Assembly (NCBI RefSeq): GCF_004364935.1
Contig: NZ_SOBT01000008.1
Coordinates: 1,305,534 to 1,369,533, forward strand
DNA length: 64,000 nt
Direction of reading: 5' to 3'
From: Panacagrimonas perspica
Lineage (GTDB): Bacteria; Pseudomonadota; Gammaproteobacteria; Nevskiales; Nevskiaceae
The notes beneath the pieces are model-generated. The model searched no databases. It saw only the letters and a list, made by a program, of their open reading frames with translations, and was not told the origin of the DNA. Made by a program: the position numbers and the translations under genes. Shown one piece after another: positions 36,110 to 43,293 of this stretch. How positions within the stretch are numbered: the first letter of the stretch is position 1; every line of letters starts with the position of its first letter.

Positions 36110-37355
36110 GTGCGCGACGCTCGTCGCTGGCGTGCTGGCGGCGACACTTGCTGCGCCGGCATGCGCATTCGACGGCAAGGTCGGCGGCAGCCTGCGCGAG
36201 CAGGTCGAGATCATCTCCGACGATGGGCTTGGCTCGGGTGGGCAGAGCGATCGCGTGCTGCTGCATCGCCTGTTGCTGCGGTTGGACGGCAGCGTCTCGC
36301 CGACGCTGCGCGGCACGCTCGAATTCGACGCCTCCGCCCAGGGTGGCCGCAACGGCGGATCGAGCCCGGTCGACGAGAGCGAGCCGGATCTGCACCAGAG
36401 CATTCTCGAATGGGATCTGCCGGTCGCCGCGACACAGCTTCGCGTCGGCCGGCAGGAATGGACGCTGGGCAGCGGCCGGCTGGTCTCGGTACGCGATGGT
36501 CCGAACATCCGCCGCGCCTTCGACGCCGTGCAGCTGCGCGGACGCATCGGCGCCACGCCCTGGCGCGCATTCCTGGGTCGTCCGGTGCGCAACCGGGACG
36601 GCAGCTTCGACGATCGCGAAGACCGCAGCCAGCATCTCGGGGGATTCGAGATGTCGCTGCCGCTGTCGACGGCCGCCGGCACGCTCGAGCTCTACGCGCT
36701 CGACTACCGGCACGACGACGCGGAATTCTCGTCCGGCAATGCACGCGAACGCCGGCGCTCGGTCGGCGCGCGCTGGCATGCCCGCGGACCGGTGTTCGAC
36801 TTCAACACCGAAGCGGTCGTGCAAGACGGCGAATGGGGCGATGCAAGCATCCGCGCCTGGACGCTCGCGAGCGATGCGGGATGGCAGGTGCCGCTGGGCT
36901 CGCGTCACGCGCGCGTCGGCTTGAAAGCGGACGTCGCGAGTGGCGACGGCGATCCGGACGACTCTCGCCTGCAGACCTTCAACGCGCTGTACCCGAATCC
37001 CAGCTACTTCAGCGATGCCGCGTTGATCGCGCCGGCCAACCTGATCGATCTGCAGCCCAACGTCGGCCTGCCGCTATCCGAATCGATGCGCCTGTACGCG
37101 GGCTGGAACCTGCTCTGGAAGCATCGCCGCGCGGACGCCGTTTACACCACGCCGGTGCCGTTGACGCCGGTCGCGGGCAGCGCGGGTCGCGCACGCTGGA
37201 TCGGGCAACAGGCGCAGTGTTCAGCACAATGGACGCCGCGCGAATTCGTGTCGGTCGAGGCGAGCTATGTGCATTTTCGACCCGGACGCGCGCTGTCGTC
37301 GTTGCAGGAGCAGCCGATCGATTTCCTGCAGCTCGTTCTCACGCTGTCGTTCTGA
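36093..37355 (+). CDS. alginate-export-type outer-membrane porin
   Basis: 420 residues from a GTG that overlaps the DoxX stop. A signal peptide (LVAGVLAATLAAPACA) is followed by alternating-polarity strands typical of an outer-membrane beta-barrel. The stretch ATQLRVGRQEWTLGSGRLVS then RDGPNIRRAFDAVQL, and the late YAGWNLLWKHRRADAVYTTP, match the alginate_exp family. The last residue is Phe, as in many outer-membrane proteins (LVLTLSF). No alginate genes are nearby, so it probably admits or exports a different organic solute, perhaps the amidohydrolase substrate. Confidence 0.85.
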   Translation: MARRPECATLVAGVLAATLAAPACAFDGKVGGSLREQVEIISDDGLGSGGQSDRVLLHRLLLRLDGSVSPTLRGTLEFDASAQGGRNGGSSPVDESEPDLHQSILEWDLPVAATQLRVGRQEWTLGSGRLVSVRDGPNIRRAFDAVQLRGRIGATPWRAFLGRPVRNRDGSFDDREDRSQHLGGFEMSLPLSTAAGTLELYALDYRHDDAEFSSGNARERRRSVGARWHARGPVFDFNTEAVVQDGEWGDASIRAWTLASDAGWQVPLGSRHARVGLKADVASGDGDPDDSRLQTFNALYPNPSYFSDAALIAPANLIDLQPNVGLPLSESMRLYAGWNLLWKHRRADAVYTTPVPLTPVAGSAGRARWIGQQAQCSAQWTPREFVSVEASYVHFRPGRALSSLQEQPIDFLQLVLTLSF

Positions 37356-37425
37356 ATCCCGCACTGCACATGCGGGTCTCGTTGATTCTCTGATTCACCG
37401 TCACCTGGATTTTCTACTGACCTCC

Positions 37426-39054
37426 ATGACAACGTCCGCGTCCACCGAACCCTCGGCTTTCGCGCCGCTGCGCGAACGCGCCTTCCTGGTCCTGTGGGTC
37501 GCCACCGTGATGGGCAACACCGGCACGTGGATGCGCGACACCGCATCGGGCTGGCTGATGACGTCGCTGTCGCCCTCGCCCACCTTGGTGGCAATGGTGC
37601 AGGCCGCCACGACGTTGCCGATCTTCCTGCTCGCGCTGCCGGCGGGTGCACTGTCGGACATCGTCGATCGGCGCCGCCTGATGCTCGGTATCCAGTTCGG
37701 GCTGGCCTTGGTCAGCGTCGCGCTGTGCCTGCTGAGCTGGCGCAACGGCATGACGCCGTCGATCCTGCTGGGCCTGACGTTCTGCGGCGGCATCGGCGCC
37801 GCGCTGGTGGCACCGGCCTGGCAGAGCATCGTGCCGCAGCTCGTGCCGCGTCCGCTGATGCGCCCCGCCATTGCGCTCAACAGCCTGGGCGTGAACATCG
37901 CCCGCGCCATCGGTCCGGCGGTCGGCGGCCTGCTGATCGCCACGCTCGGCATCGCCGCGGCGTATGCGGTCGACGTCTTCAGCTATGCGTTGATCATCGC
38001 CGCGCTGTGGTGGTGGAAGCCCGCTGTGCGGCCCGCACAGGATCCCGAACATCTCGTTCAGGCCATGCGCAGCGGTCTGCGCTTCGCGCTGTTCGACGCC
38101 GATCTTCGGCGCGTACTGCTGCGCGCCTTCCTGTTCTTCATCGCGGGAAGCAGCTACTGGGCGCTGCTGCCGCTGATCGTGCGCACCCAGTTGAACGGCG
38201 GCGCCACCGTGTACGGACTCGCGATGGCGTCGATCGGCCTGGGCGCGATCCTCGGTGCGCTGCTGTTGCCGCGCCTGCGCCGTCGACTGTCGGCGAACGC
38301 GACGGTGCTGCTCGGCGCGCTCGTCACGGGCGCTGCCAGCGCGACGCTCGCGCTCGCCCACGCGCCGGCCGAGGGCATCGTGGTGCTGCTGTTCGCCGGT
38401 GCGGCGTGGATCGCCGTGCTCACGACGCTCAATGCGACGGCGCAGGCCGTCCTTCCCGATTGGGTGCGTGGCCGCGGCCTGGCGCTGTATCTGACGGTGT
38501 TCTTCGGCGGCATGACCCTGGGCAGCCTCGGCTGGGGTGCGCTGGCGAGCGCGATCGGCGTCCCGTCGACGCTCGGCACCGCCGCCGTCGCGGTCGTCCT
38601 GATCGGGTTGCTGGCCCATCGATGGACCTTGCCCGCCGGCGATGCGGACCTGACGCCGTCGATGCACTGGCCGGAGCCCGCCGTCTCCGAAGAGGCCCAC
38701 ACGCGAGGTGGGCCGGTGATGGTGCGCATCGTCTATCGCGTGCCGCCGGCCGAACACGTCGCGTTCCACGAAGCGATCCGTCCGCTCGCGCGTATCCGGC
38801 GTCGCGACGGCGCCTATGCCTGGGGTGTCGTCTTCAACCTGGAACATCCGGACATCGTCACCGAGTGGTTTCTCGTCACGAGCTGGGAAGAACATCTGCG
38901 TCAGCATCGGCGCGTGTCCGCCGCGGACCGGATCGTCCAGGACCAGGTGATCGCGTTGCATCGCGGCGAAGCGCCGCCGCGGGTCGAGCATGAATTGGCG
39001 TTGGGTCAGCAGGCGGCGGCGGGCCACGCGCATCCGTCGCACGACGAGCCCTGA
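37426..39054 (+). CDS. MFS_3 (EntS-like) transporter with C-terminal monooxygenase-like domain
   Basis: 542 residues. About 12 helices cover residues 1-405, opening with FLVLWVATVMGNTGTWMRDT and the signature LPAGALSDIVDRRRLM. After residue 430 a soluble domain follows (VMVRIVYRVPPAEHVAFHEA, then VFNLEHPDIVTEWFLVTSWE), which resembles the antibiotic-biosynthesis-monooxygenase ferredoxin-like fold often fused to MFS_3 proteins. It probably exports a small molecule such as a siderophore. It closes the same-strand run that begins with XapX. Confidence 0.87.
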   Translation: MTTSASTEPSAFAPLRERAFLVLWVATVMGNTGTWMRDTASGWLMTSLSPSPTLVAMVQAATTLPIFLLALPAGALSDIVDRRRLMLGIQFGLALVSVALCLLSWRNGMTPSILLGLTFCGGIGAALVAPAWQSIVPQLVPRPLMRPAIALNSLGVNIARAIGPAVGGLLIATLGIAAAYAVDVFSYALIIAALWWWKPAVRPAQDPEHLVQAMRSGLRFALFDADLRRVLLRAFLFFIAGSSYWALLPLIVRTQLNGGATVYGLAMASIGLGAILGALLLPRLRRRLSANATVLLGALVTGAASATLALAHAPAEGIVVLLFAGAAWIAVLTTLNATAQAVLPDWVRGRGLALYLTVFFGGMTLGSLGWGALASAIGVPSTLGTAAVAVVLIGLLAHRWTLPAGDADLTPSMHWPEPAVSEEAHTRGGPVMVRIVYRVPPAEHVAFHEAIRPLARIRRRDGAYAWGVVFNLEHPDIVTEWFLVTSWEEHLRQHRRVSAADRIVQDQVIALHRGEAPPRVEHELALGQQAAAGHAHPSHDEP

Positions 39055-39074
39055 AGCGGCCGTTCCACTTACGG

Positions 39075-39146
39075 CGTAGCCCGGGTGAAACCCGGGGCTT
39101 TTCGCCTGGATTCGAGAAAAGCGCCCCGGGTTTCACCCGGGCTACG
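39075..39146. repeat. GTAGCCCGGG palindrome (family A copy 1)
   Basis: CGTAGCCCGGGTGAAACCCG at the left and its inverted copy CGGGTTTCACCCGGGCTACG at the right enclose a shorter inner stem, 72 bases in all. It lies 21 bases after the MFS gene stop and 19 bases before a duplicated fragment of the UDG gene. Confidence 0.85.
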
Positions 39147-39164
39147 GTACAGCGGCCTCCTGTG

Positions 39165-39252
39165 CTCAGCCGACGAGGGCCGACAGACCGCCAGCGAACA
39201 ACGTGGCACCACCGCGTGACGGCCGACCGCCACGATGCGCGCACGCGGAAAG
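39165..39252 (-). pseudogene. duplicated, internally deleted 3' fragment of the UDG-family gene
   Basis: This stretch repeats the last part of the intact gene at 39339-39977, from CTCAGCCGACGAG... to ...GCGCACGCGGAAAG, with several substitutions and one internal deletion of about 60 bases between ACCGCG and TGACGGCC. It has no start and cannot make a protein. It is flanked on both sides by family A palindromes, which suggests that the gene tail and palindrome were duplicated as one unit. Confidence 0.85.
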
Positions 39253-39255
39253 TCC

Positions 39256-39324
39256 CGTAGCCCGGACGAAGTCCGGGGCTTTCCTCGCATCCCGAGCGGA
39301 ACCCCGGACTTCGTCCGGGCTACG
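39256..39324. repeat. GTAGCCCGG palindrome (family A copy 2)
   Basis: CGTAGCCCGGACGAAGTCCG and CGGACTTCGTCCGGGCTACG form a 69-base inverted repeat. The stem bases differ from copy 1 in a compensated way (GGTGAAACC replaced by GGACGAAGTCC), which implies that pairing is maintained. It lies 14 bases after the UDG-family gene stop. Confidence 0.85.
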
Positions 39325-39338
39325 GTGACGTGCCCTGC

Positions 39339-39977
39339 TCAGCCGACGAGCGCCGACAGCCCGCTGGCGAACAAGGTCGCACCGCCGCGAGCCGGATGTC
39401 GCACATCGTGGATCGATCGCGAGGTGAGCGTTCGCAACCGCATCCCGGCGTGACGGCCGACCGCCACGATGCGCGCACGCGGAAAGGCTTCCAGCAATCC
39501 GGCCAACGCTGCCTTCCCCGCCTCGAACTCCGCCGGCGTGGGCGTGCGATTGGTCCACGGCTTTCCCTGCAGGTGGGGATGCAACGGCAAGGTGTTCCAC
39601 AACACGGCGCGCTGCTCCATCCCCATCGCGTGAAGCTGGCGCCACACGATGGTGGCCGACGGCTCGCTGAAGGGCAGTTCCCTGGACGTCAGCCGGCCCG
39701 TCGATTCGATGCGGGGAATCGCGCCCGCCGACAGCAGCTTCTCCGAGGTGAACGCAATGCCGGAGTAGCGGCATCCCTGATAGCCGCACGCCTCGCCAAT
39801 CAGAATCAATCGCGGCGAGCAGTCGAGGTGTTCGCCGAGGCGCTCGAGCCGCTGCGCGGCTGCGTCCGGCAGCAGATCGTGCTCGCATCGCGAGCGCCAG
39901 GGATTGAACAGGCCGGCGCTGGTTTCAGGCAGCGTGCGTACCAGGCGGCGCGCGAGGTCGATACCGCGGATCTGCAT
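39339..39977 (-). CDS. uracil-DNA-glycosylase-superfamily protein
   Basis: 212 residues from MQIRGIDLARRLVRTLPETS. Superfamily signatures are LILIGEACGYQGCRYSGIAF followed by TSEKLL (motif 1 and its loop), the Asn-containing AVLWNTLPLHPH, and ARIVAVGRHAGMR before the C-terminal RHPARGG. Motif 1 has Glu-Ala-Cys-Gly rather than the Glu-Ala-Pro-Gly of standard family 4 enzymes. It probably recognises a damaged or deaminated base, but activity is not certain. Its 3' tail is duplicated next door. Confidence 0.8.
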   Translation of the reverse strand: MQIRGIDLARRLVRTLPETSAGLFNPWRSRCEHDLLPDAAAQRLERLGEHLDCSPRLILIGEACGYQGCRYSGIAFTSEKLLSAGAIPRIESTGRLTSRELPFSEPSATIVWRQLHAMGMEQRAVLWNTLPLHPHLQGKPWTNRTPTPAEFEAGKAALAGLLEAFPRARIVAVGRHAGMRLRTLTSRSIHDVRHPARGGATLFASGLSALVG

Positions 39978-40054
39978 GGGAACATCCGGACCGGAGAAGT
40001 CGACCAGCGTAGCGCGAGGCGACGCCGCGATGCTCACCCGAACCGCTCCGCGCG

Positions 40055-40336
40055 TCAGAGCTGGCCTTCCTCCAGCTTCTGCAGATAGTTGAACTCCGGC
40101 GCTTCCACGCCCGCCTGCCGACGGATCTCGACCAGCCGCGGCGATTCGAAGAAAGCCCTCGCGTCCACAACCGACGTCCACTGCGAAAAATGGACGATCC
40201 GGTTCGCTTCCGCGGCATCGCGCAGCACGATGTAGCTGCGCTCGCCCGCAGCTTTCCGGATCGGAGCGGCCTCGTCGAAGATCTTCTTCCAGGCGGCGTA
40301 GTCCTTGACGGCGTGGACGATCAGTACGTGATCCAT
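40055..40336 (-). CDS. antibiotic-biosynthesis-monooxygenase-like (ABM fold) protein
   Basis: 93 residues beginning MDHVLIVHAVKDYAAWKKIF, with AGAGAGAA upstream. The dimeric ferredoxin-like ABM pattern continues through YIVLRDAAEANRIVHFSQWT and VDARAFFESPRLVEIRRQAG. Members may cleave or oxidise small aromatic molecules or have no enzyme activity. It lies 11 bases after the GNAT gene on the same strand and is therefore the likely last gene of the cupin-GNAT-ABM operon. Confidence 0.8.
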   Translation of the reverse strand: MDHVLIVHAVKDYAAWKKIFDEAAPIRKAAGERSYIVLRDAAEANRIVHFSQWTSVVDARAFFESPRLVEIRRQAGVEAPEFNYLQKLEEGQL

Positions 40337-40347
40337 CGTGATTCTCT

Positions 40348-40881
40348 CTAAGGGGAAGGAGGCAAGGGCTTGTCGAGCGTCTCGACCGTCAGCCCGTTCA
40401 CGAGCGGCGTCCCGACGCCACTCGCGATCGGATAATCCGACACGGCGCCGACCGTCCGGTAGCCGCGCCGGACATAGAACGCCATCAGCTCCGGACGCTG
40501 CGACAAGACCGCGATGCGAACCGTCCGACAATTCATCGTCTCGGATGCGTGGGCTTCGGCATGTGACAGTAGCTGCTTTCCGACGTCCTGCCCCTGACGT
40601 TCGGGGTCGACCGCCAGCAAGCCGAGGTGACAGATCTCCGCCGCCTTCTGCAGCTGCACGCAGGCGACGATGCCGTCGCCCGATCTTGCGACGAGGATGA
40701 CGGTGCTCGCTTGCTGCAGAGCATCGAGAATCTGAGCTGCCGTCACGCGCGGACCACCGACGATCGCGCCCTCGTGCGTCCAGCCCGCCGCGCCGGAACC
40801 CGGTCGGTAGGCCGCGTTGACGAGGCGCGCAATGTCCTCGGCGTCGTCGTGGCGAGCCGGACGGACGTCGTCGGGATTCAC
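40348..40881 (-). CDS. GNAT-family N-acetyltransferase
   Basis: 177 residues from a GTG that overlaps the stop of the upstream cupin gene (GTGA), indicating translational coupling. The acetyl-CoA site is AVDPERQGQDVGKQLLSHAE, with the preceding strand HLGLLAVDP and the late RPELMAFYVRRGYRTVG. It transfers an acetyl group to an amine on an unknown small molecule or protein. The coupling with the cupin gene implies a shared process. Confidence 0.88.
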   Translation of the reverse strand: MNPDDVRPARHDDAEDIARLVNAAYRPGSGAAGWTHEGAIVGGPRVTAAQILDALQQASTVILVARSGDGIVACVQLQKAAEICHLGLLAVDPERQGQDVGKQLLSHAEAHASETMNCRTVRIAVLSQRPELMAFYVRRGYRTVGAVSDYPIASGVGTPLVNGLTVETLDKPLPPSP

Positions 40882-41369
40882 GGCGCACTGCCGCTGGAAT
40901 ACGGCACTCCGCTCTTGTCGGTGAACTGCCATCGGCCGTCGATCAAAACCGCCTTGAGATCATCGTCCGGGTACTCGGCGCTGTCTCCCGGCGTGCGATC
41001 GCCCACCTCGAGATAGAGCACGTCCTCCGCTGTCTCGTTGATCAGGCAGTGCGCGTCTCCGCCTCCCGCCTTGAATCCGGCGCACATATCCGGCGTGAGC
41101 GTTGTTCGTCCCGCATTGGTGAGCAGCGTTGCGCTGCCTTGCAGAACGTAGACGAACTCGTCCTGCCGGCTGTGCGCGTGACGCAGCGCCGAGACCGCGC
41201 CGGGCAGCAGCCGGCAGAGATTAACGCCGAAGTTCGACAGGCCGAAGACCTCGCCGAGCTGGCGTTTCTCGCGTCCGGCCATTCGCGCCGCGAACAACGG
41301 CGGGTAGATGGACGGCTTCAGTCGAAGGGGGACGCTGTTCGAATCGATCGCGACGGGACGGCTGGACAT
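40878..41369 (-). CDS. cupin-domain protein
   Basis: 163 residues. The cupin motifs are SALRHAHSRQDEFVYVLQG (motif 1 with two His and Glu) and MCAGFKAGGGDAHCLINETA (motif 2 with His), so a metal site is probably complete. It resembles ChrR/transcription-factor-like cupins found with GNAT genes. It overlaps the GNAT start by 4 bases. A 15-base perfect palindrome (41375-41389) sits just upstream of its ATG and may be an operator for this operon. Confidence 0.82.
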   Translation of the reverse strand: MSSRPVAIDSNSVPLRLKPSIYPPLFAARMAGREKRQLGEVFGLSNFGVNLCRLLPGAVSALRHAHSRQDEFVYVLQGSATLLTNAGRTTLTPDMCAGFKAGGGDAHCLINETAEDVLYLEVGDRTPGDSAEYPDDDLKAVLIDGRWQFTDKSGVPYSSGSAP

Positions 41370-41374
41370 GGAGG

Positions 41375-41389
41375 CTTCGACGGTCGAAG
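41375..41389. promoter_or_regulatory. palindrome upstream of the cupin operon
   Basis: CTTCGAC-G-GTCGAAG, perfect 7-base arms, 6 bases before the cupin ATG and about 80 bases before the divergent GlxA-type gene. Its position suits a repressor site. Confidence 0.4.
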
Positions 41390-41466
41390 TGGTGCGCCCT
41401 ATTAAACCGCCAGGACGGATTCACGGCGAGTGTCCGATCCGACATGTTTCATGCAGTATCCGCCAC

Positions 41467-42441
41467 ATGCACGATTTCACGATCCTCGTCGCCCCGGGCG
41501 CATTCGCCTCGGCGGTCGCCGTCACCGTCGACCTGCTCTCGGCGGCCGCGGCCATCGCACCTCGTCTGAAGATGTCGCCGCCAACATGGAAGCTGCGCGC
41601 GCTGGCTCCCGGCCCGGTGCAACTGAGCAACGGCCTGTCGATCGCCGCCCCGCCCCTTGCGCGAAGCAGAGGACCGGATCGTTCGATCTGGGTCGTTCCC
41701 GGACTCTCGACCCATACGACGACGGCGGTCGATCATCGCCTCGCGCAGGCCGATGTGATCGCCGCCCTCCCGCTGCTCCGATACCACGTGAACAAGGGCG
41801 GCACCGTGGCGGCCTCGTGCTCCGGCGTCTTCCTGCTGCAGGAAGCGGGGCTGCTCGTCGACAGAAAGGTCACCACGTCGTGGTGATTGGCGGCCCATCT
41901 GAAAGCGCGCGAGCCGCGCTGCGTCGTCGACGCGAACCGCCTGATCGTCCGTGACGGCACGATCTGGACGGCAGGCGCGGCCCTCGCCCACACCGACCTG
42001 ATGCTCCAGCTGCTGCGTGCGCGCTGCGGCGCGGCTCTCGCGGACGGCGTGTCTCGGGTGCTGCTGATTGACGGCCGCGAAGCGCAGGCCCCCTTCATCG
42101 TGCCGGCGATGCTCGCCAGCGGGAACAACCTCGTCGCCGAGATCTCCGCGCAGATCGAAGCCGCACTGCCGGGCCCGCCCAGCGTCGCGGAACTGGCGCG
42201 GACCCGCGGCATGTCGGAACGAACGCTGGCACGTCAGCTCAAGACCGCAAGCGGCAAGAATCCTTCGGCCCTGATCCAGTTCGTGCGGCTCAAGCGCGCA
42301 AGGCTGCTGCTGGAAACGAGCCGGCTGTCGATCGATCAGATCGCGGAACGGGTCGGATACCGCGACGCCACTGCGCTGCGTCGGCTGATGAGAAAGACGT
42401 TCGGCGCGACCCCGAGCCAGTTCCGAAAGCGGATCGGGTGA
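41467..42441 (+). pseudogene. GlxA-type AraC regulator split by an in-frame TGA
   Basis: One continuous frame encodes a DJ-1/PfpI-like domain (MHDFTILVAPGAFASAVAVT to VAASCSGVFLLQEAGLL) and then a C-terminal AraC double helix-turn-helix (VAELARTRGMSERTLARQLK, IDQIAERVGYRDATALRRLM). It is broken at 41884-41886 by TGA exactly where relatives have Trp after the TTHW-type motif (here TTSW-stop-LAAHLK). A single G-to-A change from TGG explains it. Both halves otherwise look intact, so the lesion is recent, an assembly error, or read through. It is divergent from the cupin operon, which it may have controlled. Confidence 0.85.
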
Positions 42442-42448
42442 GATCACG

Positions 42449-43162
42449 TCACCGCTGGCGCCCGCTCAATCTGCGTGCGCGATACCTCGCCAACGCCCGC
42501 TCGAAATTCCACACCGAGAACGGAATGAGCAGCCGATAGAGATGACGCAGCATCCACGACGGGAAGAAACGCCCCCGCTCCTCGAACGCCACGCGTGCCC
42601 GCGGGTGATCCATGAACGCGGGATACGGAAACGGGAACCGGTAACGGCGCCGGTCTTTCCAGAACTCGATGGACACGAGGTGCTTCACGTTCTTGTAGCC
42701 GTAGTGGGCCGGCGCCACGAGCCGCAGCGGCGCGCCGTGCGCCACGTCCAGCGGCTGATCGTCGAGGCGGTCGGCCAGAATGACGTCCGGATGCAGCAGA
42801 TCCTCGAGCGGCAGGCAGGAGCAGTAACCGTCCTCGCCTCGCAGCACCACCAGCTCTGCGCCCGGAAGCGGCTTGGCGAGCGGCAGCGCGATCTGCTCGT
42901 AGAAATCCAGGAAACGGACGCCGCCCCAGCGCACGCCACGGACCGACCACGTGGTCACGCAGTGGAAATCGCTTTGTTGCTCGATGCGCGGCAGGGACTG
43001 GAACTCGTTGCCGATCCGCATCTCCCGGCCCACATCGCCGCGGATGCCCAGCATGAGGCGGTCCGGATCAGCGGGAAAGCGACGCGCGAACTTCCCCAGT
43101 CCGAAACGGGGAAACTGCTGACGCTCGATCTGCCCGGGAGGCAGCGCTGGAATGTCGGCCAT
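42449..43162 (-). CDS. sulfite-oxidase-like molybdopterin-binding oxidoreductase
   Basis: 237 residues covering one oxidoreductase molybdopterin domain without a heme or dimerisation domain. The molybdenum-ligand Cys is in SDFHCVTTWSVRGVRWGGV (Cys68). The later blocks HGAPLRLVAPAHYGYKNVKH and LVSIEFWKD are typical. No signal peptide is evident, so it is probably cytoplasmic, unlike MsrP. The substrate is unknown. It lies 131 bases downstream of the encapsulin-cargo gene, but a strong hairpin between them argues against a shared transcript. Confidence 0.85.
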   Translation of the reverse strand: MADIPALPPGQIERQQFPRFGLGKFARRFPADPDRLMLGIRGDVGREMRIGNEFQSLPRIEQQSDFHCVTTWSVRGVRWGGVRFLDFYEQIALPLAKPLPGAELVVLRGEDGYCSCLPLEDLLHPDVILADRLDDQPLDVAHGAPLRLVAPAHYGYKNVKHLVSIEFWKDRRRYRFPFPYPAFMDHPRARVAFEERGRFFPSWMLRHLYRLLIPFSVWNFERALARYRARRLSGRQR

Positions 43163-43254
43163 GGCAAGTCGGGCGTGACGAGGATCGGGAAGTGGCGGCG
43201 GCTCCCGCGATCTTCCTGCTCAGGCCGTTGCCAGGCAAATGCCTGCTCGACTAT

Positions 43255-43285
43255 CGGTGACGACGGCGCCTCGCCGTCGTCACCG
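43255..43285. terminator. strong hairpin after the cysteine desulfurase gene
   Basis: A perfect 14-base stem, CGGTGACGACGGCG/CGCCGTCGTCACCG, with a 3-base loop begins 9 bases after the cargo gene stop. There is no T-run. It probably ends or protects the encapsulin operon transcript. Confidence 0.65.
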
Positions 43286-43293
43286 AGTCGCGA

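Noticed and set aside
42449-43162. Molybdopterin oxidoreductase as part of the encapsulin operon
   Set aside because: It is on the same strand, but 131 bases and a perfect 14-base hairpin separate it, and this family is not a usual encapsulin partner. It could still matter for sulfur chemistry.
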